A stretch of 64,000 nt of DNA from Branchiostoma floridae (GCF_000003815.2 NC_049995.1:13731551-13795550); one strand, 5' to 3'; shown: positions 22,936 through 35,760, counted from the first letter of the stretch. The notes: generated from the letters alone by a model not told the origin. Translations and numbers: made by a program.

Positions 22936-24726
22936 AAGCATGAAAACATTTGCTAGGAGATTACAGGATCAGCATGACTTTGCAAAAATAAACGTGCACT
23001 TAAGACTTTTACAATGGGCTACACTAGTCTACAAATATATCAATTCTTAAGATATATTCCCCCCATAAAAGAGCTATTTGAGCGCACATTAGGAAGATGC
23101 AACCAGATTGCGCAGTGGTTATCTGTACAGCCGAGACTATGATGTATGTATCCGGTGGCCAGAGACGAGGAATACGTGCTCCCCAGTGAAGGCACTATCT
23201 AGTGATGATAAAGATGAATAATAACTCATAGAGAAGAATACATGCTATCAACAAGTGAAACTGCTACATTATAAGAGATTTACAGAGTATAAGTTTCTAG
23301 AATAGGTAAAAACATTTCAATTGCTATTTGTTTTTCTATAGCTGTGTGGCTGTGGATTTTTGGACAATGCATAGCGAGGCGAGTCTTCTTTTTGGTTTTG
23401 CCATAGGCATTATGATCATAGGCATTGACTGGCATTTCAACGTTCAGCGATGTAACAATTTCATACATGATATACTAGAGACCACTTGGCGTTCACCCCT
23501 GCTCTATGATATGCTCTAATTTCGGAGAGGACCCATATCTATAGAATGCCTGTCTATCGACTGCCTTCGTACGAAAGAACCTTGACTCTGCTTTTTCTGT
23601 ACTTCGTACCTTAGATACACCTAAAACCAACAACAAAAATTGAATTATCCATGAATTAGCCCTGACCACTATTTACCTACTTGTACTTTACTCAATTAGA
23701 TCTCAGATTATTGAACACACAGTCACGACGGACTTCTGTGACTTTATGCAGTAGGTGAAATGTTATGCCTAGGTCTGTATACGGTACCGTTTCTTTCCTC
23801 TTGGATCCGGCCACAATTTCTAACAAGCTTCTACAGTCAAACTTAGCCTAAGTTAACGGAGGGTTGAAGACAGGTCTTTAAAACGCCAGTTAAAGGCGGT
23901 CACTGCAACTCACAAAATCCTCTGTAGCGAAAATGACCATTGTTTTAACCCATTCACAAGTTTGCACAGATAATTAGGTCCAGGTCCGGCCATGGACACG
24001 ATCCTCTTAACCTGGGTCGTACCTGTACCAGTACCCACCCCTAGACGTAATCCAAATCATTCTCACTCAACACCATCTGACAACGACACCGCATAACGAA
24101 AATGACGTAACCTTTACATGCACGACGCACGTGACCAAGAGGGCGTCGACACCGGCGTCACCGCTGACCTAATCCCTGATCATCAGACACCAAAAAAAAA
24201 TCGATGATCACATGCCTAAAATATTTCCCAGCTATTGTGACATCGCCGACCACTGCCCTATCCTCCCTTGAACCTCCCCGCACACTACAGGGGGATATCA
24301 ACCCTTTGTAATGCACCTCGTCGCGGTCTCAACGACCATAATAGCATCTTTAATAAGTAATGATGTACATGCTAAAGATCAGTTTTTTCGATAACCTGAT
24401 TGTGAGTTGTAAATGCGGCGTTACTAAGATAAGATTCTCGGCTTTTAGTAAGTCCGTTCCCCAAAGAAGGGAGTCTAATTATACCCCCGACAGTAGGCCC
24501 GACCAGCGAAGGTCGCCCGGACCTTTGTCCGCTGTCAGGGGCAACCTGTAATAACACTACAACAGCCAGGCACGTCCCGTGTGGGTACAGTACATAACGT
24601 ACGGACTAACACCGCGCCTGCTATTCTCCGAGTCGGATGGAGATGAAAGGAGATCTACATAATACATCATCTTCCTCTTCCTGGAGATAGTGACGGCATA
24701 CTGCAGTCTGGCTTCGCGGCTTCCTC

Positions 24727-24878
24727 TGACGTTTTGCCTCGAGCTAAACTACGCATTACCGCCAATTTGCGGAGACCCTCTCCTGTGAATACCTGTGAGT
24801 AGGCGAGGATTCTCATTCAAGTTCGGCCTTTGAAGGATCGGAAAAAAACTTTTCTTGACGACGACCGCGGGTTATAAG
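24727..24878 (+). promoter_or_regulatory. Candidate promoter of CRH-like gene B
   Basis: TATAAG at 24873-24878 lies 91 bp before the ATG and would place the start near 24903, with a 65-base unspliced leader. A TGACG half site of the CRE type is at 24727. The evidence is by position only. Confidence 0.4.
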
Positions 24879-24968
24879 ACGACCTGCGCGAGAGACTCGG
24901 AGACTAGAACATCATTCTGTTCTTTGGCGTGCCGCGGGTATTTGCTAAAGAGTAAAAACGCTAGAAAC

Positions 24969-27900
24969 ATGCGAGGAAAGTGTTTACTGTTAGCGGCGGT
25001 GTTGTTGAGTGTTTGCGGGGACGTGTTGAACATGTACGCGGCAGCGGCACCGCGAAGGTCAAGGGAAGACGCACGGAGGATGGAGGAGTGGACTGCTGCA
25101 CTCGTGGGGCGGAAACCCGTGCGGTATAACCGGGCTCAGGCTGAGGAAGATCGTAGAGAGACGGGAGAACTTCAGATCGGCAGAGCAAGAAGAGGTGTGT
25201 TCTCGTTATGTTTTTACATTGTCTGGTGTTTCTGTTGTTCGCATGACTCTCTTACTCTCTTCGTTACAATGCCTCAATTTCTCCGCTCTCTTTGTTTTTT
25301 ACCTTCACCAAGAAGGTTATGTTTTTTATGTTTGTATGTATTATTCTCTTTACTCTAAGTGCGCTTTGAAACTTCATGTACTACATAAGATTGCAGGATG
25401 TGTCTTTCTACCTTGTTCTGTTTCTCCGTCTGTTTTGTATTGCGGGTTATTTGTCCCTCTCTTGTTTGTTCAAGGTGGTTGTTTGTCTCCTTTCTTTTCC
25501 GTGCGTTCTGCATACACTTGGGATAACAGTGTGTGGTCAAACAGGTATCATTCTCTGTTTTGTTGTACTCAAAAGTGCGAGAAGTTGTCCCCGTACACTA
25601 GCCCTGCTTGTGTTCTATTTTTCGTCAACATGTTTTCGGTCGCTGGTGACAACGACCTATATATAGCAGATCGGAGCACCTAACGTATTTTATCATCATA
25701 AAAGCAGGTAGCTATCTTAGCGACGTTTCAAAGGTTAGACAAAGTTTTCTGTCCACACACACGAAGTGAGATAGGCGCAGATATGTCTCGTAACCGCCGG
25801 TATTTGAATCCAGGGCGTTACCACAAGTCCAGGCATCGGGTACGGTACGTTTTGACGTATCCAACCAGTGGATTTATTCCGTCAGACTGTATACACGTAT
25901 CAATCATCAAGACTTGTCGCAGGATCCCAATTTAGAACATGGTATAAATAGATTGGTCAAATACGGCGGGGACGTGTGTCCTTACGGAATGACAAAGGGG
26001 GTAAACACCTTGCTTTAAGTCGTGGCGTTGCGTGTGGCTTAACTGGTAGAGCGTTCGACTTGAAATCTAGAGGTTCCGAGTTCGATACCCGCGGTGCCCT
26101 CGACGGTGTGCCCTTGGGAAAGGCACTTTTTGAAGACCGTCTTCACTTCACCCAGGTGTAAAAATGGGTACCTGACTTCGGTCGCGGAGGTTTAAGAAAA
26201 GATTAGTACCTTTACCTCCTGCCTGTGTATGTAGCACTGTGAATATAAGTAACTAACTTGAGTGCAGTGCCCCATTGTGCTCGTCTGTCCAACAAGCAGA
26301 TAAAAAACACCTTATTCTAGAAGGCCAGGTAGACAAGAGGGCAGGGCGAAGAAAGACGCGTTCGTGAAAGCATGCGACGCCGAGAAACTCAAAAGACTTT
26401 AATGGTCCGGTATTTGGACTTACGGGGTGACTAGGAGGTAAATACCTTGTTATAGACTGTCAGGTGGATCGGGCAGGTGAAAGAAAGACGCGTTTGTGAA
26501 AGAATGTGACCAGGAGAAACGTAAAGGACTTTAAAAGTCCGGTATTCTGCCTTACGGGATGACTAGGAGGTAAACACCTGGTTAAAGAACGACAGATGAA
26601 GCGGGCAGGTGAAAGAAGACGCGCTCGTGAAAGTATGTGACGCGGAGAAACTTAAAAGACTTCAAAAGTCCGGTATTTGAACAAGTTGATGGTTTGAGTT
26701 AAGCTCGCGGATATAGAAGTGAAAGCAGGTCTTAACAAAGTATGCTTGATGTATCCTGTTTACCCGAGAGAAGGAATGTTAAACGGACCCGTTAAACGAT
26801 TTGACGGTGTGTAAATGAGGCTGACGTAATCCAAGCCTCTGGGGTTCGGGGTTTGAAGCCCGGTTAACTGACGTCATGTTCCATGCAAGAACCTGGTGAC
26901 TGTTTTGTACTGGAAACGAAGTAACCAATGCCTAAATACTTATAAATAGCTATATAGGGAGTAGTACTATATACAGACTAATTATCTAGCCACAGTATTT
27001 AGCTAGGCGCATGGGTAAGCCCCTATATTACACACTAACGCCCTTACGCCCTTACGTTGTTCTGGAGTCGCCCGGCCGGGTCGTTTGCGAAAATGAAAAA
27101 TGTAACATGAAAGACAAATTAACTACTTGGAGCACAATTTGTGATATTTATGGAATTAAACTTTTACTGTTCAATCCCAAAAACAGCGAGATGATAGTAG
27201 ATTGGCAAATTTTACGCATAGTATACGCCAACTAAAATTGGTCTTACTTACCCACAGACTTGACTATATCGTTGCTTTTGCATTTGCAATGATTTATCAG
27301 TTATGCGAATGTTCAAAAACCAAATGAAGCGGTTTTATCAGTTTAACTTTCATATCTGCATTCTTAAAAGGACTTAACAGACACATTATACAACACAACG
27401 AGGTTACATCGACATCGGTATTCGGACATTTTATCACCGTTAAAAATCAAGATATCATTTAACTAAGTTTTACAGTAGCAAATGTCAGAAAGCCCACGCC
27501 ATACACAAACCTGACAAAACAGTTTGTCTTTTCTACGTACAAACCTCGCCATATGGTGGTGATTATGGGATTTTTACGTCAATTGCGGTGGGAGTTGCCA
27601 CAATTTGGCGATCTTAGCTACATCCCGAAGCGTTGTCGTGAGTGGTTCCCTACCCGGTTGCCTGGATGTCAAACCTTCCGTCAACACCGTCCATACAAAC
27701 GTGTACAAATAACGGACTACAAGAACTTTATAAAGTAAACTTCGCCACAGCACATTAGAAATGGCATTCCAAAGTAGATGCCTTTCTTTGTCAATATTGC
27801 GCCCACCCTCAAAAAATCGTGACAAAACGACAAAACTATAAGTGCAGAATCGTTCCAAATCCTCTCAAAGTTTGAGTTGTTACGTTACGGGAAGATTTTT

Positions 27901-28557
27901 GCCTAGATAAGAAAGGCTACTCTAATTTTGAGAGCAAATTTCGATTTAAAGATAAAACAAAGTTCTCATCATAGCTTGGCTTACAGTTCTTTAATGCGTA
28001 GTCAGTCTCTAAGGAATTTTCTCAGTTTAGAAATTGTTCTTATCTTCTCATGAACGTTAAAAACACACCCGGAGCCGGATCACGTGGGCGTGCACAGAAA
28101 ACGCCCTTAACAAAACGTAATGACGTCATGAGAAACCTTCGCGTGTTTCCGCCGATAGCCTGCTGTCGTGACTGCTACACAAATAGCAAACGTAGTTAAA
28201 GGTCGGCTCTAAATGAATCAAAGGCGACCAATAATATAAAAATCCATGATATATCATACCAAAACGGTTAAAGTACTTTTGTATTGATTTGTATATTTGA
28301 AAGTTGTGGACATACGTTCCTAGTAGAACAGCGCCTAACATTTGATATAGTTGTCAAATTGTTGATACACTAGAGCTAAACTTTATACAAGATAAAGAAA
28401 TAGGTCAACCATGCATAACGCTTTTGACACACACACACACACACAGACACACACACAAATATATACACATACGCACACACACAAACACACATACACACAC
28501 ACACAAACACAGTCAAGCACACACACTCACACACACAAACACACAAGGACACACACA

Positions 28558-28588
<31 letters not shown>

Positions 28589-28599
28589 TGCTTTTGACA

Positions 28600-28643
<44 letters not shown>

Positions 28644-31600
28644 TATATATAGAGAGAGATAGAGAGAGGAGGAAGGGGCAGAGAGAGTTTGTATTAGATT
28701 ACCTACATGACTAGATATCTGATCCTCATGAAATATTAATAACTTAGGGTGATATGATCTGTATGACAGCGAGCCACACATTACAAGATTGATACATATA
28801 GATAACAGTAGGACAGGAACTAAACATCATCATACAGCTTTATAGGACGCCTTGAGAATATTGACTCCCTTTAGCGGAAAAGCCGAGCCTTCAAGTTTTA
28901 CATTACTAATACTTCATCATCATTCTCATCCATCCTCTTGTGAGGTGGAGCAGACGAAGTTAGACCTCTAGAACTGCTTGTCTTTCATCGCAGAGAGTAG
29001 CCCTTGCCATTACAGCCCTGTTTCGTCCTGAATGAGTTTCTTAAGAGTTGTGTTTGGGCGGCCGACCCTTCTCTTAAGCTTAGTGTCGGGGGACCACAAC
29101 AAGAGTCTTCTAGCTGACTCGTTGCTACGACTCGAGCGACATGCCCCGCAAGGCACAGCCGACGCTGTTTCACTTTTGTAGAGACTTTTGGTTGTGATCC
29201 ATACAGCTGTAACGTACTTATCTTATACTTGATAAGCCAAACAACTTTAGAAAGTCTACATTGACTCTCCAGTTCTACCGTTATCAGTGACGTTGATAAA
29301 TTATTTCTTTAATTCAATGACATCACGAAGATCTAAACAGCTCTATTTGGCCCTTTCTTAAGTATTCCCCACTTACACAGACCATCTACGTGATTATTCA
29401 ACATCATCACTTATAATCAATCACTTAGATAACATCGAATGATGTTAGTAGATGATTCGATACACACCGGAAGGCATGCAAAATTTGCAAATACTTGCAT
29501 CTGATATGATAACTCAACGCCATCACACAGAAACATTTTGTTGCAAGTATTGCATGTTCCTTGATATCATATTTTGAAAATTTTTCCACTAAAAATACAC
29601 GCAAATATGACGAACATTTCTGAAAACGCGTTCTCATCCCTAATTTACTGTAACTGTACAAAAGGGTGACACGCCTACAAGGTACTTTATCTTGAGTAAT
29701 GACTACTCTACTCTTAATTGCTACTAACCGATGTATATAGCACCGTTACCCGCTGTGGTAGTCCTATATGATTGTATCCACCATGTATAATGGGTCCATA
29801 AAGTGCGATTGGAAGGTCCTCTGGAACCCTGTTCTTTCATTCCCTTGTCGTCGATACGCCTCACAATTGCTACAATGTAGCACTGTAGGATTATGGACAT
29901 CTTACGTTAGTTTCTATGTGCACATGCGGTAAAACCTATGCAGTTGTGAACAATACTCGAGTCCTCAAAATCTTCATTTATTTGGGAACTTGCTTCCACA
30001 CGGAATGTTTTCCAGTTCAGCCTAAGACTGCCATACGTTTTATTTTGCAACTCTGAATATTGAGGACCTAAGAAGGTAACCGAACTCGAGGTCATAAAAT
30101 CGTATCTAAACCGTCTTAGCTGCATAAAGTGCCAATCAGAGACAATCTTAAAACAGTAATTACTTGTAAGCTCTTTTTTTATTCCCAAAATACCATTAAC
30201 AACATCTTGTAAAGATAACACATTCATCAAAGCAAAGAACAATACTGGACAATTCGGGGCAATTATCGCAAAAACATCACTTCTACAAAAGGAGCCCATA
30301 CTCCATAAGCGAGGATGAAAGACCCTCTAATTCTTATCTTCAGCAATTGGAGAAGTTTCTAAAAGCAGACATTCTAACTTAAACTGATTTCTTGCAACAT
30401 GTGCCTTCAAGGCATTCATCAAACAACGTCAAACCTAACAAAACCAACCATAGGTTTGCCAGACAAACGTATCAGTGCCTCAAGCATGTAACATTCTCCA
30501 CCGCAAATTCACCTCCACAAATGTACAAAGGTTTAAAGCCCTCGCGTAGGTTTCATGTCCGACAGGAGACTCCCAGAAGTGCGCGGTGGAGTTGTAGAAA
30601 CCCTTACGTAAATCCACCAAGGGTATACTAAGGCTGAAGTAGAGTTCTTATTGGCCAATTAGTAGTGTGAATGGGACATCTAAACAGCTGGTATTGTCAT
30701 GTATAGTATGTAGTAATCTTGTACTACTTTGAAACGTATTGAGTCTCTCAGTGGGTGTTAGATGGTGAATGGTGCATCCAAACACAACTGACAGCCGGTG
30801 TTGCCATGTACTATAGTTCTGCACTAGTTTGAAACGAATTGTCTTTTACACATCACGAAAATTTAAACGCTTATAAAGAAACTGATCAAATCATCAATAG
30901 GAAACAAATAATTCAACATATGCACAAATAACAACATGAAAGCTAACATGTAAAACCAAATCGTCAAATTAAAGTTGTAATCACAATCCGAATCCATCAA
31001 CCCCATTCTTACGTGAAATATCGTTAGCATTGGAGGTCATGATCAGTGTTCAATTTCTCATGATATATAGCAACATTCATAGTTTAAATGATACTGTATC
31101 TTCACATTCTACGCATTGATAAAAACAGAATATTTGCAATGATTTGCAGGAACATTGTGAGTATTTTGGTAACCATCTCGCCACAGAGTATAGCTACCCA
31201 TTACAAAGTAAAGGGTCTTCAAAACTATAAAGCTATATGAAATCATCGTCATATCATCACTAGCCTCAGGGTTCTTAAAAGTACAGGTCTGACCAGTAAA
31301 TGTCTGATTCAGCCACTAAAATGCTTTTCTTGATCCAATCTTACTTATAGTAGATAAAACAGGACCTTTGATGTCCTCTAAAAGCACATGAGTGGTCTGA
31401 AAGCCGATTTGTTTTCTTTGATTTGATCCTAATGTGATCCTACAGTCTGTTCTAACATCAAGGGTTTTACACTAGTGCACTGACCTCCGCTAGGTCATGA
31501 AAATATGTTACGCTTAAGGCTGGGTATTCAGGCTGAACTATACACTCAGGTGCAAAATGAGCAAAATGTTTCCGTACATTGAAAACATATCGCAAAATGG

Positions 31601-33050
31601 ATACTAATCCTAGTAGTTGACTGCCAAAAACAATGTCAAGGCCATGTGCAGGTCAGCCAAACAGGTCAATGCCTGTCTGCCTGCTCATCTGTCGAATCGA
31701 AAGGAGAATTCAGAAAAAAATTCACTCAGGTACAGGTGATAGTAACATACAGTTGTAGAACCAATTTCACTTTAAAAAGTTTTACTTGCTGTTAATGTCT
31801 ACAAAACACGAATGCTCTTTCACATATAGCTGGGCGAGTCTAGCTGGAAATGAGATCCGAAAGTGTTGGAGTATATCCAACTTAACTCTGGCAATGTCCT
31901 ACAAACAGCTTTGCCAATGAAGATAAGATGTTACGCAACACACATGGGAAATAAGCTCAGCGTAAGAAAATAGCGGTTGGAGCTATTTTGCTCACCCAAG
32001 GCCATGTTGATTAGATTATACGGATGGCATTAGTGACCTTGTCACGTTTCGTCCGCGTGCAGCCACAAAATGAGCAAATAAGTACGTTGAACACATATCG
32101 AAAAATGGATACTAATGCCGTAAAATTCCAAAGACAATTTCAAGTCAAGTAAGATGTAAAATGACGAATCTTTTGTTTAGTATTCCATAGGGTATATTGA
32201 GCCATTGGTTCAATCTTCGAGAACACTAAAATACACTTCTCATTAGTTTTGAGGTTTCCAAGACAAGCATAGAATACAAGTACAGACAGTAGGGTCGTCA
32301 CGTAGATCGTCTCTACTACGTGGCAACGCCAGCTCTACTCTAATTGCACTCACTGTTCCTATCTTCTGTTAAGATTGCACGTTTTGCCCTGTATTGATCT
32401 CTGTCTAATTGTGCTGGTGACTTGTAACTGTATATTGTACGTCTGTCATGGTAAAAACTGCAAACATGATCTGTGCGTTTGAAAAGTTTGCTCTTCAGGA
32501 AAGTTGCTGAGTTCCTTTTTCTCTTCTTTTTATTTTTTTCTTTTTATTTTCTTTTTATTCATTGATGTGAAAGTTTCAGTCAGTATTTTAGTCAGTGTTC
32601 GGTACATGTTATCAATATTTAAGCTGAATATTATCAGCATCGGTCGACGTACTTACGCACGACATCAGACTTATACATGCCCTTATGGGGTGATATACCC
32701 TTTCGCAAGCTTACTACAAGACGGGGATGCGCCAGGTCCCCGTCCGGGGGAATGGTGTAAATCACCGTATGGCCAAAAATATGTCGTAAACAAGCTGGAA
32801 ATCTTCGAACCTCCTAGGGATGACATTTGATTTCGTATATTGATGTACATTTCTGTCTGCTGTTTTTTCTGCAGGCGTGAGAGAGTCCGAGACGGGAAGA
32901 GTCCGTATCCCCCGGCAGGTGCAGGTGTCCACCGACCTGTCCATGATCCTCCTACGGGAGATGCTGAAGGAAGCCCGGCAGAAACTGGAGGAAGAGTACC
33001 GGTCCAGATCCCGCAACCACAACCAGAACCTTTTCAACAACATCGGATAA
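24969..33050 (+). CDS. CRH/urocortin/DH44-family neuropeptide precursor B
   Basis: Exons 24969-25194 and 32875-33050 join in phase 1 to a 133-residue precursor ending in TAA at 33048, across an intron of 7.7 kb. The start is the first ATG. The signal peptide ([16 protein letters not shown]...) is followed by a basic pro-region with RREDARR-like helix, RARR, and then RVRIPR. The hormone begins [20 protein letters not shown], continues [18 protein letters not shown], and ends LFNNI; Gly then stop provides the amide. It is 43 residues if cut after IPR. The [17 protein letters not shown] core closely follows the CRH/sauvagine helix (SxDLxxxLLRxxLExAR). Cleavage could instead follow RARR or RVR, giving a longer form. 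Confidence 0.87.
25968..26690 (+). repeat. Tandem repeat of about 135 bp in the intron of gene B, split by a SINE
   Basis: Units with GAAAGACGCGTTCGTGAAAG, GAGAAACTTAAAAGACTTTA, GTCCGGTATT and GGGGTGACTAGGAGGTAAAC start near 26340, 26475 and 26605. The piece at 25970-26016 (GGAATGACAAAGGGGGTAAA) is the end of an earlier unit, cut off by the SINE. Confidence 0.75.
26022..26300 (+). mobile_element. tRNA-derived SINE
   Basis: The head has a Pol III A box (TGGCTTAACTGG, 26035-26046) and B box (AGTTCGATACC, 26079-26089) in tRNA-like order. The body is the CCTTGGGAAAGGCACTT / CACCCAGGTGTAAAAATGGG module shared with the copy at 22470. It lies inside the tandem repeat of the gene B intron. Confidence 0.82.
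28424..28645. repeat. (CA)n microsatellite
   Basis: About 220 bp of CA/ACAC repeats with interruptions, followed by ATATAT and AGAGAG tracts. The open frames on both strands are artefacts of the repeat. Confidence 0.95.
28940..29180 (-). mobile_element. LINE reverse-transcriptase C-terminal fragment
   Basis: The minus strand encodes [14 protein letters not shown], then [20 protein letters not shown]. The R-RL-x-x-AGHVAR...GPPT...G pattern is typical of the region after the reverse transcriptase in non-LTR elements. It is a short decayed fragment. Confidence 0.65.
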
Positions 33051-33500
33051 AAAAACTGCTAACACAGGGGAAACATCGACTGACTGTTCAGGACTCTTCT
33101 GAGCTATCATGAATTTGTTGAAGTTTGTATTCTTTAAACATTTGGGGGTTAAAATTTGTTGTTGCCTCGCCCGCAACCAGAGCGTTTTCAAAAAGATCGA
33201 ATGAAAGAACATTGCCACGGGCAACACAGGAAATAAATGTTTCATGAGTCTTCTTAGCTATGATGAATTTTGGAAGTCTGAAATGTTGACAGATTTAGGG
33301 TCAAAATTAGTTGCAATCTTGCCTTTAACCAGAGCCATTTAAAAGAGATCGGACTACCACAGGCAAAGCAGCGAATATGTGTTTCAGAACCCTTCTTATT
33401 TATCGAAATTTGTCAACTTCTTCATCGTTAAAGCATTTTGGACCAGAATTAGTTGAAGTTATCGCCCCAAACCAAACTCACTTTAGCGTAAAAACACCAG
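33000..33500 (+). repeat. Tandem repeat starting inside the last codons of gene B
   Basis: A unit of about 150 bp appears three times: CCGCAACCA...TTTTCAA-A-ATCGGA at 33011-33048 (coding), CCCGCAACCAGAGCGTTTTC at about 33169, and TTTAACCAGAGCCATTTAAA at about 33325. Each is followed by a CACAGG...GACTCTTCT-AGCTAT block. AATAAA for gene B is at 33232-33237, inside the second unit. Confidence 0.75.
33232..33237 (+). terminator. Polyadenylation signal of CRH-like gene B
   Basis: AATAAATGTTT lies 182 bp after the stop and is the first canonical hexamer downstream. Confidence 0.55.
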
Positions 33501-33618
33501 AGAATGTCAAGGACTGTACATTAGCTGTATTGACGATGCGAGTACCTGGACACGGGACCTAAGTGCTTTATTCTATATTTGGAAACATATGAGGTTAACA
33601 TTTGCCATGCCCAGGGTA

Positions 33619-34196
33619 CGAGGGGCGTGCAATAAGTAATGGTCCTGACCCACTTCCAGTTGTCTAATCTAAATGAAATTTTGTATGTGTAATAATTCAT
33701 ATCTCTATGGGTTATGTTGCAAAAGACAGCTCTGAACTAATTGTGGTTTCTGATTTACTGGTGTTTGAACTTAGTCAGGTGCGAAATGGACCAGGTGTGA
33801 AATGGAACCAGTTGAGTGTCGCGCAGTGATCCGGTTTTTGTATTTGAAAGGACGCACACCAAAGGGGACTTTTGATGAAATAAATGAAACTTATGGTGAT
33901 GATGCCCCATCATATGACCTTGTAAAACGCTGGCATCCTGAATTCAAACGTGGCTGGAAGTCTGTGGAAACAGCTCCCAGACCTGGTCGTCCCCCTTGTG
34001 CCATTGATGAGGCATCAGTTGGAGGACCAACCTGGGGTGTCCTACAAAATCGGTGTCCAGAGCTGCATCAAACGATGGGAGAAATGCATAACTCTGGGTG
34101 ATTCCTATGAAGAGAAAGACTAATAACTGTGCCAAGTTTCATTAATCTCCTGCTATGGGAAATGGGTCAGGACCATTACTAATTGCACGCCCCTCG
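33619..34196 (+). mobile_element. Internally deleted mariner-type transposon
   Basis: A 578-bp element flanked by TA on both sides, with inverted ends CGAGGGGCGTGCAATAAGTA and its complement. From 33802 it encodes the start of a mariner transposase: FLYLKGRTPKGTFDEI, SYDLVKRWHPEFKRG, and APRPGRPP, the helix-turn-helix region. It then jumps to the C-terminal segment IKRWEKCITLGDSYEEKD in another frame before TAA. The DDD catalytic core is missing, so it cannot move by itself. Confidence 0.9.
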
Positions 34197-34283
34197 TATA
34201 TATGTAAGGAAGAGCCGCTGGAAACACTTAGTGTTCTGACAGTTATCATTTTGAATGTTCTCAGGTTTTATGTATCTTAAGCT

Positions 34284-34605
34284 AAGGGCACAACCCGCCG
34301 TACGTGCAATTTGTCCGTACGTTTTTGGGAGGCTACATCCGACACGTTTTTCCGAAAACGTCCAGGCTGTACAGGGCAGGCGCGTCGCCCGTACTAGCAC
34401 GTACGGGGGGCGAATCCGCAGCCCAATGGCACACAAAGTTTTGCCTGCACGTAAAGTTCTACGGCGTGTCTGTGTGCTCTAAAATTCGTCGGATTCCCTA
34501 CGAGTTCGTACGGAGGTGGTACTTACCGATTACGGATCCCAAAAGATTGCCCACGTTTTAGCACGTAGACAGCACGTATTTCAACGTACGGTGGGTTGTG
34601 CCCTT
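34284..34605. mobile_element. MITE family 3, copy 1
   Basis: About 322 bp with ends AAGGGCACAACCCGCCGTAC and its complement (GTACGGTGGGTTGTGCCCTT), bordered by CTTAAGCT and AGCTTAAG. The inside is rich in CGTACG. It lies 85 bp past the mariner element. Confidence 0.85.
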
Positions 34606-34613
34606 AGCTTAAG

Positions 34614-35569
34614 GAATTTAAGGAATTCTGTGACGGACCATTTAGTCTATTTCAGTAACATGTTCTACTGTTGATACTTTCAGCTTTTTTGAGCAGTGTC
34701 TCATTAAACATAAAGCTACTTGTTTTCTCAGATACTTTAAACGTTTAAGGACGCATCTTACAACGGTGTATTTGAGTATTTGTGGATTAGTTTATTAGAA
34801 TCAAACAGATACTTTTATTTTGTATATCAGGGGCATTTAAGGTTTAAAGGAGTCCCCTTAAAAGAGAAGAATTTATATGGATCTGTCAGATATCAATACT
34901 ATGAATATTCAGACCATATTCTTTGTCAGTATCAGGGTATATACCAACGATAAAGTTGGTGATGTTTTCATTTAGAGATTATGTCAGACTGATCTAATAT
35001 GTACCGTTTTAAGTCAATGTATCTGCATTTTGTATGCATTCCAACTTAACTGTTTAAAACACACAACAGAAAAGAATCGGACCCAGCTGACAGAAATTTA
35101 CAAATAACGCTATTATGTTGACGAAAAACATGCGTGTAACTCACACGTGCTTTCAAACGGTTTATTTATTTGACGACTCGTTCGAACGCTTTCGACGAAA
35201 GTATTTATTGTGATGCCACTTCGAGTAGGCACATCACTTTTTTTACAACAGAGGTCTTTTTGAGAGGTCCTACAAAAATGTTAAGGTTTTGATGAAAAAT
35301 TTGTCAACCTTACAGGTTGAATTGCTGAAAACTATATGTATCAAACTGTTAACAAATTAAGTTCTTGAATAAAGATGGAAGACAATAACAACTTAGCATT
35401 TGTTTCATGGTGTGGGATGTCTTATGTTGTTAACGTATAGGGTTACCTTAATTATATCATATCAAGCAATGCATGGGAAATAACGGGCAAACATCCTCTA
35501 GCCCTTATACAACTGCATATAAGGTATAAGGATATGGAACTTTCATTATAATGGTATTGTATTACATTA
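34614..35569. other. Intergenic DNA without a recognised feature
   Basis: AT-rich sequence with no open frame of note. No domain, RNA or repeat structure was found by eye. Confidence 0.5.
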
Positions 35570-35760
35570 ATAAATGAATGAAAGACCTTTATTGTACATT
35601 CATGCCTCGACGGGCTAGGTACAGGTCACTGATAACAGACATAACAGACATATGCAGGGACAACAAGATACAATTTAACTAATTGAAGGTACTAAGCTAA
35701 CAGGATGGTCGACATCTTCTCGCTTCTTTGTACAGGTGTAGATATAGGAACAAATAATTA
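35570..35760 (-). mobile_element. LINE 3' end, CR1-like
   Basis: Read on the minus strand it ends CCCGTCGAGGCATGAATGTA, CAATAAAGG and short ATTC repeats, the kind of tail seen on CR1-like LINEs. The inner 115 bp (ACATATGCAGGGACAACAAG onward) recurs almost unchanged at 59040-59157. Confidence 0.7.

Larger units (their letters stand above)
17455..24700. other. Intergenic stretch between CRH-like genes A and B
   Basis: No gene is recognised. A possible LINE scrap is at about 17930-18025 (GGAGGGATGTCCGTGAAACC). A unit of about 225 bp is duplicated at 19190-19620, with a C-run at 19419-19433. Diverged tandem copies lie at about 19740-20700. The region 20880-21010 has a doubled GTGGTAGTCTCCGAATG segment. 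Further repeats are listed separately. Confidence 0.5.
27236..32800. other. Remainder of the long intron of gene B
   Basis: Apart from the microsatellite and LINE fragment listed separately I see no feature. The longest open frame (30299-29907, - strand, 130 residues) has no recognisable domain. T-rich and TC-rich tracts near 32515-32560 are simple sequence. Confidence 0.5.

Noticed and set aside
26022..26100. A tRNA gene (A and B boxes present)
   Set aside because: The acceptor stem does not pair well and the following body is shared with the repeat at 22470, so it is the head of a SINE.
28411..28662. Open frames of 70-83 codons on both strands
   Set aside because: They are Thr/His or Cys/Val repeats created by the CA microsatellite.
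29907..30299. 130-residue minus-strand open frame in the gene B intron
   Set aside because: No domain, signal peptide or splice context; the composition looks random.
33802..34101. A host gene encoding a helix-turn-helix protein
   Set aside because: It lies between mariner ends and TA target sites, so it is transposon remains.
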